Positions 11,080-20,380 of a stretch of DNA of 64,000 bases are shown piece by piece. The notes under the pieces were generated by a model. That model did no database searches. It worked only from the letters and a program-made list of their open reading frames with translations, and was not told the origin of the DNA. Each line of letters begins with the position of its first letter. The stretch's first letter is position 1. The stretch spans positions 1 through 64,000 of the forward strand of contig JAATFP010000043.1 in NCBI GenBank assembly GCA_015655125.1, in the 5' to 3' direction. The position numbers were made by a program, and so were the translations under genes. The DNA comes from Chitinophagales bacterium (GTDB taxonomy: Bacteria; Bacteroidota; Bacteroidia; Chitinophagales; Chitinophagaceae).

Positions 11080-11469
11080 ATGAAAAAGCAATTAGTATTA
11101 GGCGCGCTTGCAGTAGTCCTTTCAGCAGGATCTGTTTTTGCTCAGGACAAAATGAAAATGCCGTCGCCGGAGGAAAGAACAGCAGCCACGATCGAAAAAA
11201 TGGCTCCTTTGAATTTGAAAGCTGACCAGGCAGAGAAGGTAAAAGTAACCATTGCTGCGTATTACAACGACCAGCACAAGGCCCTCGAAGAAATGCGTGC
11301 GTCCGGAAATATGGATCGTGAAGCGATGAAAACGAAAGGCAAAGAATTAAGCGACAAACGCGATGCAGAACTGAAAATGATCCTTACCGAAGAGCAATAC
11401 AAAAAATGGCTGGAAGAAATTGAACCAACTACAAGGCCGCAAAGAGGGCCAAAACCAGGCGCTAATTAA
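11080..11469 (+). CDS. Spy/CpxP-like small secreted helical protein
   Basis: Signal peptide (MKKQLVLGALAVVLSAGSVFAQ) and helical ...LTEEQYKKWLEE motif; follows the sigma-factor operon. Confidence 0.65.
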   Translation: MKKQLVLGALAVVLSAGSVFAQDKMKMPSPEERTAATIEKMAPLNLKADQAEKVKVTIAAYYNDQHKALEEMRASGNMDREAMKTKGKELSDKRDAELKMILTEEQYKKWLEEIEPTTRPQRGPKPGAN

Positions 11470-11482
11470 TCTGAACAGGATC

Positions 11483-11517
11483 AAAAAAAACGGCAATTCA
11501 CCATTGCCGTTTTTTTA
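11483..11517 (+). terminator. Rho-independent terminator downstream of 11080..11469
   Basis: aaaacggcaa-ttcacca-ttgccgttttttt stem-loop followed by a T-run. Confidence 0.85.
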
Positions 11518-11520
11518 TCA

Positions 11521-11606
11521 GGTCATTGCGAAGTACAAAGCAATCTCAAGGTTGTCATTGAAATTGTTTTCCCGCTGTTTGTGAACAGGCGCGGCTTGCA
11601 ATGACC
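11521..11606. repeat. REP-like palindromic element (GTCATTGCGA... family)
   Basis: Outer arms GGTCATTGC (11521-11529) and GCAATGACC (11598-11606). Shares gtcattgcga...gaagcaat-like sequence with 40811-40834 and 52274-52341. Confidence 0.6.
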
Positions 11607-11610
11607 GGCA

Positions 11611-12258
11611 TCATATATTTTTCAGAACTTTATCAACTCTTTCCTTCAATGTGTCGTAGTCTGTAAAGCCGCGCGCGACCATCGTAAATTTCAATTCATC
11701 TGTTTGAATGAAAACAGCAGGATAACCATCTACCTGTAATTGCTTCATCAGAGAAAACTCGTAGTATGCCATTTCTTTGTAGGTTTCGCTGCCGAGCCTG
11801 CTGTAAAACACCTCTTCCTGGATACTGTATTTTTCCAGCAGGTGCCTGTAGGCTTCATCATCTGTGAGGTCCCGGCCTTCATAGTTCAGGGCATACTGAA
11901 GGTCGGCAGCAAATTCTACGGCCCGTTCGGGATAAAACTCCTTGAAGATACACATTGCAATTGCCGGCTTTTCAGAATTGGGATACCAGTCACTCTCTTC
12001 CGGGTTGCGGATATGCCAGAGGTAATCTTCCCCGAATCTGATCCCGGTGGTTTCTTCCACGTGTTTGTAAGCCTTTAGAATGTAGCCCGCGGAAATTTTT
12101 ATCGGGGTCGGAACTTCCGGAAGAATCATTCCGCCGCTGAGTACATCGCTGTTGAGCCGGTCGGCATAGTCGTCGGTAAACTTTTTAATCAGGGGGCTGA
12201 AACCATAACACCATCCGCACCAGGCATCATAACAATAAATGAGAAGTGGCTTTTGCAT
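11611..12258 (-). CDS. DsbA-family / thioredoxin-fold oxidoreductase
   Basis: N-terminal YCYDAWCGWCYGFSPLI with CxxC motif; FrnE/DsbA-like length and layout. Confidence 0.85.
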   Translation of the reverse strand: MQKPLLIYCYDAWCGWCYGFSPLIKKFTDDYADRLNSDVLSGGMILPEVPTPIKISAGYILKAYKHVEETTGIRFGEDYLWHIRNPEESDWYPNSEKPAIAMCIFKEFYPERAVEFAADLQYALNYEGRDLTDDEAYRHLLEKYSIQEEVFYSRLGSETYKEMAYYEFSLMKQLQVDGYPAVFIQTDELKFTMVARGFTDYDTLKERVDKVLKNI

Positions 12259-12465
12259 ACTGCAAAATTAAGTGAATGGTGGATAGCCAATAGTCAAATC
12301 TTCAGAAGTCATGTGGCCGACTTCAATTTTGTATGGTAAGATGTATCTTCTTGGTTAAAAATTTCTTCGTCTTATGTAAGTGTGCCTTGCTACTTTACAG
12401 AGCGAAAGCTTTCGGAGGGGAATTAACGACTCATTTATGGAGCGTTCAGCTGCTGACCAACCGAA

Positions 12466-12499
12466 ATAAAAAAGCGGCACAGAAATCTGTTACCGCTTG
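12466..12499 (-). terminator. Rho-independent terminator for 12521..12901
   Basis: On the minus strand AAGCGGtaACAGA-tttc-TGTgCCGCTTTTTTATTT stem-loop plus T-run. Confidence 0.7.
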
Positions 12500-12520
12500 A
12501 ATAAGAAATTTACCTGGAAA

Positions 12521-12901
12521 TTAAGGGCACCATGAATATCCGGATGAAAGTAATCCGCTTCCAACAGTGATCGTTCCATTATTGGTAGACACTGTTACCG
12601 GATATTTCAACCGCCAGCCGGAATGATATTCAACCACAGGTGTGGTGTAACTATAAATCAGATCGAGCGTACCACAGCCGCCGGTAGAATTACTTGCCTG
12701 TACATCCAGAACGGTACCACTGGCATTTATGTAAAAAATTACTGCATGGGTAAGGCCACTACCCACTTTGCCATAATAACCGGTTACTTGCTTTGGGATG
12801 GCCGCCGGTTTGATTACAGTTTCTTTTGAAGGAGGCGCGATAAACGCTGATGCGAGGAGCGTGACGGCAATAGCCGACAACAGGATGATTTTTTTCATCA
12901 T
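12521..12901 (-). CDS. Small secreted hypothetical protein
   Basis: 126 aa with signal peptide (MMKKIILLSAIAVTLLASAFIA), own terminator; no recognised family. Confidence 0.6.
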   Translation of the reverse strand: MMKKIILLSAIAVTLLASAFIAPPSKETVIKPAAIPKQVTGYYGKVGSGLTHAVIFYINASGTVLDVQASNSTGGCGTLDLIYSYTTPVVEYHSGWRLKYPVTVSTNNGTITVGSGLLSSGYSWCP

Positions 12902-13123
12902 GATTTTAGTTTAAATGGGTGAAGAATTATAACAGCACATCGTATGCTGCTACTTGCTGCATTAAGATAGTATATAAATGGAAACGGCAGTAATCCGTTT
13001 TATAAATGAAACTTTTTAATTGTAAGTGTGCCTGCCATTATGCATGGCGATAGATATAGAAAGCACTGGCCCAATAATACTCTGGCGCACGTCTAGGTCA
13101 CACGATCCGTTAAATCTGCGATT

Positions 13124-13795
13124 CTACTTGCGGGTGTATTTTATCTCCATTATCTTCATCTCTTTTCCATCAGGCCCGCTGCAATACATTGCCATTAGTT
13201 GCGTATGGCTATCGATGCTTTGATAAGTCTGGCGGATAGGTTTTGTAGAACCGTCACCCATTTCCGGGTCCACCATATTGCCTTTGAAATTGATGGTTTT
13301 CGTAGCGTCGTCCCATGTGCCTTCCATCACCATCATACCGGTACCCATATTGTCGATCCAGGTGTTGATGAAGGTCTTGCGGGCATTGTCGTACGCGATC
13401 GTGGAAATTCCTTCAAACGGCATTCCCATCATATTGCCGGTATTGGTACTTACCTGGTAGCGGCCACCGAGGATCATCTTATTTATGGTGGTGATCTTTG
13501 TGGATTGTGGCGGTTTGCCGGGTTCCCACATGGTCATGTCGCCGGTCCAGGTGCCGTTTTCGCCGGCGAGCATTTTGTGAACTTCACCGGGTGTAGAATA
13601 GGCTTGCCAGTTTTTCATTTTTGTAGCAGAATCCAGTACGGCGCGGGGTGCGGGTTCTTTTTTATCTGCAGCAGTTGTTGAAGTGGCGATACTTGTGTCG
13701 CCTGGCGTGGCTGTAGCGTCTTTTTTTGTATCGTTGTTGTTGCAACTGATCGCCGCAACCGATAACATGCAAATGGCAATGATCGAATGTTTCAT
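13124..13795 (-). CDS. DUF1579-family lipoprotein
   Basis: Lipobox-like MLSVAAISCNNN; LAGENGTWTGDMTMWEPGKPPQSTKI...GGRYQVSTNTGNMMGMPFEGISTIAYDNARKTF as in DUF1579 proteins. Confidence 0.8.
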   Translation of the reverse strand: MKHSIIAICMLSVAAISCNNNDTKKDATATPGDTSIATSTTAADKKEPAPRAVLDSATKMKNWQAYSTPGEVHKMLAGENGTWTGDMTMWEPGKPPQSTKITTINKMILGGRYQVSTNTGNMMGMPFEGISTIAYDNARKTFINTWIDNMGTGMMVMEGTWDDATKTINFKGNMVDPEMGDGSTKPIRQTYQSIDSHTQLMAMYCSGPDGKEMKIMEIKYTRK

Positions 13796-13830
13796 AATGA
13801 TAATTATTTAAAATTATGAGATAATGCGAA

Positions 13831-13860
13831 TCTATGATCATAGATCATACATCATATATC
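13831..13860. repeat. ATCATAGATCATACATCATA repeat, copy 1 (immediately 3' of polA)
   Basis: Exact 20-mer at 13837-13856 recurs at 17220-17239. Confidence 0.7.
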
Positions 13861-16715
13861 TAATGTGCTTGCAGCCAGTTGTCGCCTGATCCCAGTTCTG
13901 CATCTGCAGGAACGCCGTTGGGTAAAGCTAATGCGCTTTGCATACAATTCAAAATGATCGGTTTTACTTTTTCAAGTTCTGTTTTCAATACATCAAATAC
14001 CAATTCGTCGTGTACCTGCAGCAGCATCTTGCTTTTGAAACCGTTGTCTTTGAAAGCTGTATCTATCTTTATCATGGCAAGTTTCACCATATCGGCGGCC
14101 GTTCCCTGTATGGGTGAATTGATCGCATTTCGCTCCGCAAAACCTCGTACGGTAAAGTTGGCGCTGTTGATATCTTTGAGCCAGCGCTTTCTTCCCATTA
14201 ATGTTTCCACATAGCCATTTTCTTTACAGAAATTGATTGTATCATCCATATACTTCTGGATGTTGGGAAACTGTTTTTTGTAATTGTCGATGATCTCTTT
14301 TGCTTCGCTTCGCGAGATAGCAAGATTTTCTGCGAGGCCAAAAGCGCCCTGTCCGTAAATGATCCCGAAGTTGACACTCTTTGCTTTGTAGCGCATTTCC
14401 TTCGTTACTTCGTTTTCAGGTACATTAAAAACTTTTGCGGCCGTTGCTGTATGAATGTCTTTGCCTGTTCTGAAAGCTTCACACATATTTTCATCCGCGC
14501 TGATGGCCGCCACAATCCGCAGTTCTATCTGCGAATAATCCGCCGAAACCAACACATGATCTGCATCGCGCGGGATAAATGCTTTGCGGATCTCTTTTCC
14601 TTTTTCCGTCCGGATGGGAATGTTCTGAAGATTCGGGTTGTTGCTGCTCAACCTCCCTGTAACTGCCACGGCTTGTGCGTAGCTGGTATGAACGCGGCCG
14701 GTTTTAGGATGTATCAACAAGGGCAATGCATCAACATAAGTGGATTTCAATTTTGTAAGCTCGCGGAACGTGAGGATCTCGTCGCAGATATTGTGCTGAT
14801 TGGCCAGCTTTAACAACACATCTTCGCCGGTTGCATATTGCCCGGTCTTTGTTTTTTTAGCTTTCGGATCAAGCTTTAGTTTGTCAAATAAAACTTCGCC
14901 TAATTGCTTTGGCGAAGCCAGGTTGAATTTAACGCCTGCTTGTTCGTATACCAATTCTTCCGCTTTCTTTGCATCCGCTTCCAGCTCTTTAGAATAGGCA
15001 TTCAAAAAATCCACATCCACGCGGATGCCCTCAAACTCCATATTGGTAAGCACTTTTACGAGTGGGTTCTCTACTTCGTAAAATACTTTCTCCACTTCCC
15101 TTGTTTTTAATTCCGGGAGAAAGCTATTTCTTAACTGTAGCGTAATGTCGGCATCTTCTACTGCATATTCCTTTGCTTTCTCAATTTCCACATCCCGCAT
15201 GTTGCCTTGTGTTTTCCCTTTTTTGCCGATGAGTTCTTCTATGTGGATGGGTTCGTAGCCAAGATATTTTGCACTCAGTATGTCCATGCTGCTTTTGCCA
15301 TCGGGTTCGATTACGTAATGTGCCAGCATTGTATCGAAGATGGTTCCTTCCAGTTCAACACCGTACCATTTAAGCACGAGCATATCGTATTTCAGATTTT
15401 GCCCGATCCACAATTTTGTATCATCTGTAAAAAGAATGGAAAACAATTGCAGGATCTCAATTGTCCGCTGCCTGTCGGCCGGACATGGAACATAGTAGCC
15501 GGCGCCGGTTTTTACTGCAAAACTCAGCCCAACCAGTTCTGCAAGGTTAGCATCGATGCTGGTGGTTTCCGTATCAAAGCTGATCTCGGTTTCCGCTGAA
15601 AGTATTTTGATCAGATCTGCGATCTTTTCATCTGTATCTACCAGGTGATAATCGTGCGGTGTGTTGTGAATGTTCTTATCAGCCACTGCCGGAACATAAT
15701 CTTCGGTTTTATCCTGCAAACCTGTCGCCGGAACCTTTGTAACCACTGCGTTTCCAAACAGATCCATTTGCCCGCCGGAAGTTTGCTTATTGCTGGTTGG
15801 TTGTTGCGTGTTGCCAACTGCCTGCTGTTCATTAATCTCGCCGAATACGCGTTTGGCCATCGTTTTAAATTCCAGCTGGTCGAAGATTTCGGTAAGGACC
15901 TCTTTTTTTATTTCTTTCAATCTAAAATCTTCCGCATGAAACTCCACAGGAACATCAAGGATAATCGTGGCGAGTTTTTTACTCATAATCGCGTCTTCTT
16001 TGCCGCTACGGATCTTCTCTCCAAGCGAACCCTTGATATTATCGGCATTTTCGAGAATGTTTTCCAGTGTGCCATATTCTTTGAGTAGTTTAGCCGCCGT
16101 TTTTTCTCCCACACCTTTGATGCCGGGAATATTGTCCACGGCATCGCCCATCAGCCCGAGAATGTCGATCACCTGGTTCACATTTTCAATGTCCCATTTG
16201 GCACACACTTCCTTTGGTCCCATGATCTCCACTGTTCCACCCTGGTAACCGGGTTTATAAATGTTGATGTGTTCGGAAACGAGCTGGCCGTAATCTTTAT
16301 CGGGTGTTACCATGTAAACGGTGTAACCTTCTTTTTCGGCCTGTTTGGCCAGGGCTCCGATCACATCGTCGGCTTCATAGCCATCTTTTTCAATGCAGGG
16401 AATATTGAAACCGGTGATGATCTTTTTGATGTCGGGAATCGCAGACATGATATCTTCCGGCGCTTCCTGCCGGTTGGCTTTGTAATCTGCAAAATCGGTG
16501 TGTCTTTCTGTAGGTGCATGTGTATCAAAACAAACCGCAATATGTGTCGGTTTTTGATTGTTGATCAGTTCGATCAACGTGTTGGTGAACCCAAACTGTG
16601 CGTTGGTATTTCGCCCTTTGCTTGTAATACGCGGACTGCGAACGAGTGCATAATAAGCGCGAAAAACAAGCGCCATGGCGTCTAATAGAAATAGTTTCTT
16701 TTCTTCTTGTTGCAT
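13860..16715 (-). CDS. polA: DNA polymerase I
   Basis: 5'-3' exonuclease N-terminus (LFLLDAMALVFRAYYAL), 3'-5' exo domain with intact DTET (EISFDTETTSID), polymerase motifs (DYSQIELRIVA, KSVNFGIIYGQGAFGLA, LLQVHDELVFDV). Confidence 0.97.
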   Translation of the reverse strand: MQQEEKKLFLLDAMALVFRAYYALVRSPRITSKGRNTNAQFGFTNTLIELINNQKPTHIAVCFDTHAPTERHTDFADYKANRQEAPEDIMSAIPDIKKIITGFNIPCIEKDGYEADDVIGALAKQAEKEGYTVYMVTPDKDYGQLVSEHINIYKPGYQGGTVEIMGPKEVCAKWDIENVNQVIDILGLMGDAVDNIPGIKGVGEKTAAKLLKEYGTLENILENADNIKGSLGEKIRSGKEDAIMSKKLATIILDVPVEFHAEDFRLKEIKKEVLTEIFDQLEFKTMAKRVFGEINEQQAVGNTQQPTSNKQTSGGQMDLFGNAVVTKVPATGLQDKTEDYVPAVADKNIHNTPHDYHLVDTDEKIADLIKILSAETEISFDTETTSIDANLAELVGLSFAVKTGAGYYVPCPADRQRTIEILQLFSILFTDDTKLWIGQNLKYDMLVLKWYGVELEGTIFDTMLAHYVIEPDGKSSMDILSAKYLGYEPIHIEELIGKKGKTQGNMRDVEIEKAKEYAVEDADITLQLRNSFLPELKTREVEKVFYEVENPLVKVLTNMEFEGIRVDVDFLNAYSKELEADAKKAEELVYEQAGVKFNLASPKQLGEVLFDKLKLDPKAKKTKTGQYATGEDVLLKLANQHNICDEILTFRELTKLKSTYVDALPLLIHPKTGRVHTSYAQAVAVTGRLSSNNPNLQNIPIRTEKGKEIRKAFIPRDADHVLVSADYSQIELRIVAAISADENMCEAFRTGKDIHTATAAKVFNVPENEVTKEMRYKAKSVNFGIIYGQGAFGLAENLAISRSEAKEIIDNYKKQFPNIQKYMDDTINFCKENGYVETLMGRKRWLKDINSANFTVRGFAERNAINSPIQGTAADMVKLAMIKIDTAFKDNGFKSKMLLQVHDELVFDVLKTELEKVKPIILNCMQSALALPNGVPADAELGSGDNWLQAH

Positions 16716-16734
16716 AGCTGACAAAGGTAACAAA

Positions 16735-16758
16735 TCTATGATCTATGATCTATGATCT
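16735..16758. repeat. ATCTATG tandem repeat
   Basis: tctatgatctatgatctatgatct between polA and the four-helix-bundle gene; its reverse complement occurs at 17193-17243. Confidence 0.75.
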
Positions 16759-16832
16759 GGGGAAATCACATTTTTTTAGGATCTTTTTCCCTTGGCTAAG
16801 ATGGATATTAAGAATAATTTTTCAGAAAAAAT

Positions 16833-17192
16833 ATGACAAGGACTGAACTACAAAAACGGACGAAAAAATTTCATATAGAAGTAATACAGTTTTGTGCGGA
16901 TTTGCCAAGAACGCCAGTTGGGTTTGAAATCGCCAAACAATTAATAAGATCAGCAGGATCTGTCGGAGCAAATTATCGGGCTGCCGGTGGGGCGAAATCA
17001 ACAGCTGATTTTATCAATAAAATTCAGATAATTATCGAAGAAGCAGATGAAAGTTTGTATTGGTTGGAAATAATTTTAGAAAGTAAATTAAAAGTTTCGG
17101 ATGCTGCAATACTTCTAATAAAAGAAGCAAATGAACTTACAGCGATTTTTACCGCATCTAACAAAACTGTTAAGGCGAGCCATAAAAAATAA
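16833..17192 (+). CDS. Four-helix-bundle (23S rRNA intervening-sequence, IVS-type) protein
   Basis: FHIEVIQFCADLPRTPVGFEIAKQLIRSAGSVGANYRAAGGAKSTADFINKIQIIIEEADESLYWLEIILES is the typical IVS/four-helix-bundle signature. Confidence 0.9.
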   Translation: MTRTELQKRTKKFHIEVIQFCADLPRTPVGFEIAKQLIRSAGSVGANYRAAGGAKSTADFINKIQIIIEEADESLYWLEIILESKLKVSDAAILLIKEANELTAIFTASNKTVKASHKK

Positions 17193-17245
17193 TGATCTAT
17201 GATCGCCTTGCGGTCATAGATCATAGATCATACATCATAGATCAA
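17193..17245. repeat. ATCTATGATC inverted/direct repeat block 3' of the four-helix-bundle gene
   Basis: atgatctatgatcgccttgcggtcatagatcatagatcatacatcatagatc; contains an internal hairpin and the 20-mer shared with 13837-13856. Confidence 0.75.
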
Positions 17246-17250
17246 AGATT

Positions 17251-17982
17251 TCAGAATCTGGTTTCCAGATACAACGGCAACATCGCCCTCCATGTCGGCC
17301 AGTCGTGTTTCCACTCATGTCCCCAAACATCCAGCTCATGATGAATTCCTTTTTCATGCAGCACACCCGAAAAATTGCGCGAAGCCTGCGGATCTTCGTA
17401 ATCGCCGCTGCCGGTGAGAATGTGGATGTGGCGACTCTTGCGGATATGATCCAGGTTCCATTGATCGTGAAGATTTGGTATATAATGGCAAGGCGAATTA
17501 AAATATACCTGGTCGTCGTAAAACCCTTTCGTGTATTCGGTAAGGTCGTAAACGCCACTCATGGCTATCACACCGTCGATAAGATCGGGGCGTTTTAAAA
17601 AAAGATTCATGCTGTGCAACGCGCCAAACGACGCGCCGCACGTGATGATGGGCGTTTCGTTGGAAGTGTTTGTTTTGATAAAAGGGACCACTTCATTGAA
17701 AATATAATCGTTGAACTGGTTGTGGCGGATGGCTTTGTGCTCGCCTGCCATTTCCTTATTCAGCCAGCTTTCGTTGTTGATGCTGTTTACAGAAAATATC
17801 CTCACCTTTCCGCTGTTGATGTACGGTGCCAGCGTTTCCATTAACTGGAACCTTTCATATTCAAGGTAATCGGCGGCTGCGGTGGGTACCAGTAATAATG
17901 CAAATCCATAATCGCCGTAGGCGGCAATAGGCATTTCTTTTTGCAAAGCAGGACTGAACCAGCTGAATAATTCTCTTTTCAT
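17251..17982 (-). CDS. Putative esterase (alpha/beta hydrolase, esterase-D-like)
   Basis: Nucleophile motif TCGASFGALHSMNLFLKRPDLIDGVIAMSG; 243 aa. Confidence 0.8.
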   Translation of the reverse strand: MKRELFSWFSPALQKEMPIAAYGDYGFALLLVPTAAADYLEYERFQLMETLAPYINSGKVRIFSVNSINNESWLNKEMAGEHKAIRHNQFNDYIFNEVVPFIKTNTSNETPIITCGASFGALHSMNLFLKRPDLIDGVIAMSGVYDLTEYTKGFYDDQVYFNSPCHYIPNLHDQWNLDHIRKSRHIHILTGSGDYEDPQASRNFSGVLHEKGIHHELDVWGHEWKHDWPTWRAMLPLYLETRF

Positions 17983-18113
17983 GTGTTGATTTTTTGGGCT
18001 GTTTTGGCAAATGACGGTTATGCTTGAAATGAACCGGCTCTTTGTAAATATAAAAACAAAATTCTATTGGTAAACCTTTAAGCCCGGATGATTTTGGGAA
18101 TCTGTGCCGTATA

Positions 18114-18137
18114 CTGTCAGCCTGAGCTTGTTGAAGG
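18114..18137. repeat. CAGCCTGAGCTTGTCGAAGG-family dispersed element
   Basis: ctgtcagcctgagcttgttgaagg. Confidence 0.7.
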
Positions 18138-18301
18138 CGTCGGCAGCAATTAAAAAATTTAGCATTCGGCAAGCCCGGGCCCGACAGCCAGCAAGGATTA
18201 CGTAAATAATCTTTAACAGGATTATGTTTGCTTTTACATAGATTATTGCCTGCAAATGGAAACGAGTCCTTATTTTTGCTTACACCTATAATAATTGCAA
18301 T

Positions 18302-19588
18302 ATGTTTCGTACTATCAAAACGTTGTTCGTATTAATTTCATTCTGTTTTGTCGCCGCATCCTGTGAAAAAGAATACAGCGCTGAATATGGCGGAACCAAT
18401 ACGGGCGGAAGCCAGTCCGGTACTGCTGTATTTACGCTGGACGGTGCGTCGGGTGCGTGTAGTTTGCCTACAATTTCGGGTACCTACCAAGCCGGAACAG
18501 CGCTTACTGCAGCAGAAAAGATTACGCTGGTAGTAACGGTTACAACGCCCGGAACATATACGATCTCTACGGCCGCCATTAATGGTATAACGTTTACCGG
18601 CTCAGGTTCTTTCGCTACAGCGGGACAAACATTCATAGAATTAACAGCAACGGGCAACACGCCTGCTGCGGCGGGAACATTTAACTATGTTCCGGGAACT
18701 GCAGGTTGTAGCTTCCCTATAACTTTTGGTGCATCTTCCGGGAGCAGCAGCGGTACAGCCGTTTATACTTTTGACGGCGCACCGGACGATTGCGTAACGC
18801 CGGTTGTTGCAGGTACATACACTGCAGGCGTTGCATTAACAGCTTCTAATACCGTAACACTGTTGGTAAATGTTACCACGCCAGGAACCTACACTGTTTC
18901 AACAGGCACTGCAAACGGCATCAAGTTTTCAGGCTCGGGTACCTTTGCGGCTACAGGGCCGAATATAATAACGCTTGTTGGTTCCGGAACACCTGTGGAC
19001 GCCAGCGTTATTCAATACACTCCGGGTGGAAATGGTTGCTCCTTCGATATTACGGTAACTGCTTCAGGCGGCGGTACGCCAACAGGTTTTTATTACAAAG
19101 CAACCATTGACGGAACAGTTTATAATGTTGCTGTGACCGATAATAATGGCTACGAAATGGGTACAAGTACTGCAGGTGCTGATGACGTAAGGAAATACAG
19201 TGTTATTGCGCCAAGTACGTCACCATTTCCGGCAAACATGACGGCATTTTCTGTAGGGAATGGTTTGTTTGGCGACTATTTCAATATAACCAACACTTTG
19301 TTCAAAAGCTATTATGCAGTAGGTGCGCATGCATTTAAACCAAATGATTCCGAAAATGGGATCGTCTTAACATGGTACGATAATACGGGTAAGGAATGGA
19401 CAACCGATAATGCGCCGGGAACTCAAGCCGGAAGCGCATTTAACATCACTTCGGTAACCGATTACCAAATACTCGGAAATTACTATGAAATAAGAATCAA
19501 ATGTACTTTCAATTGTAAATTGTATGATGAAGCCGGTGCATCCCTGACGCTTACAAATGGCGAATTTGATGGCACCGTGATCAAATAA
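18302..19588 (+). CDS. Lipoprotein with two tandem Ig/beta-sandwich-like repeats
   Basis: Lipobox SFCFVAASCEKEYS; two ~95-aa internal repeats (VFTLDGASGACSLPTISGTYQAG... and VYTFDGAPDDCVTPVVAGTYTAG...). Confidence 0.75.
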   Translation: MFRTIKTLFVLISFCFVAASCEKEYSAEYGGTNTGGSQSGTAVFTLDGASGACSLPTISGTYQAGTALTAAEKITLVVTVTTPGTYTISTAAINGITFTGSGSFATAGQTFIELTATGNTPAAAGTFNYVPGTAGCSFPITFGASSGSSSGTAVYTFDGAPDDCVTPVVAGTYTAGVALTASNTVTLLVNVTTPGTYTVSTGTANGIKFSGSGTFAATGPNIITLVGSGTPVDASVIQYTPGGNGCSFDITVTASGGGTPTGFYYKATIDGTVYNVAVTDNNGYEMGTSTAGADDVRKYSVIAPSTSPFPANMTAFSVGNGLFGDYFNITNTLFKSYYAVGAHAFKPNDSENGIVLTWYDNTGKEWTTDNAPGTQAGSAFNITSVTDYQILGNYYEIRIKCTFNCKLYDEAGASLTLTNGEFDGTVIK

Positions 19589-19605
19589 ATAATTGCTGAG
19601 CGCAC

Positions 19606-19637
19606 AAAAAATCCCCGGTTTTTGCCGGGGATTTTTT
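19606..19637. terminator. Bidirectional Rho-independent terminator between convergent genes
   Basis: aaaaaatccccgg-tttttg-ccggggattttttt between genes ending at 19588 (+) and 19637 (-). Confidence 0.88.
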
Positions 19638-20380
19638 TATTCCAACACACCTTCTTTTATTTCCGTCCACAATTCACGATAGCATTTTGCCGCATAGCTG
19701 CTGTTGGCAAATTCCATGATCGGCGCTTTGTAAATGCCCATCTTTTCAACGTCGCTCAGGTAAGGGATAAAGTTTTGAAAAAAGCGCTTGTCCTTGTTCA
19801 GTTCTTCCATGATCTCATTGTGCATATTTTTCCGGAGATCGGCCATGGTAAAGAAACACATCATCTTTGCCATATCTATATCTTTCTCTTTGAAATAATC
19901 TTTTACCATATTGTAAGTGCGCACAGAAAGCGTGGTTGGTATCACCGGCATCAACACAATATCTGCTGCCTGGAAGATATTTTCGCTTAATGCGCTAAAG
20001 CCCGGCGGGCAATCGATAAACACAAAATCGTATTCCTTGTCCAATTGTTTCAAAATGCTTTTGAGCCGGTTCTTATTGCCTTTCATTTCTTCCAGCATGA
20101 TGTCAAAACTTTTGGACGACTGATCGGCAGGAATGACATCCAGCAACTCAAAGTCGGTGGATAAGATCGCGTTTTCAAGCTGCGCATCTTTGGTGATCAG
20201 TTTTTTTACGCCCGGGTGAAGCTTCGGCTTGGCCTTATAATAAAACGACGAAGATCCTTGCGGATCAATGTCCCACAACAAGGTCTTGAATCCATCGGCG
20301 GCAGCCAGGTAAGAAAAATTTACGCAAGACGCAGTCTTGCCCACGCCGCCTTTCAGATTGTACAATGCGATCGTTACCAT
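19637..20380 (-). CDS. ParA-family ATPase
   Basis: Deviant Walker A (MVTIALYNLKGGVGKTASCVNF) and DFVFIDCPPGFSAL; no adjacent parB. Confidence 0.92.
   Translation of the reverse strand: MVTIALYNLKGGVGKTASCVNFSYLAAADGFKTLLWDIDPQGSSSFYYKAKPKLHPGVKKLITKDAQLENAILSTDFELLDVIPADQSSKSFDIMLEEMKGNKNRLKSILKQLDKEYDFVFIDCPPGFSALSENIFQAADIVLMPVIPTTLSVRTYNMVKDYFKEKDIDMAKMMCFFTMADLRKNMHNEIMEELNKDKRFFQNFIPYLSDVEKMGIYKAPIMEFANSSYAAKCYRELWTEIKEGVLE

Noticed and set aside
16833-17192. Diversity-generating retroelement accessory (Avd-like) interpretation of the four-helix-bundle gene
   Set aside because: No reverse transcriptase, template repeat or variable repeat found nearby.
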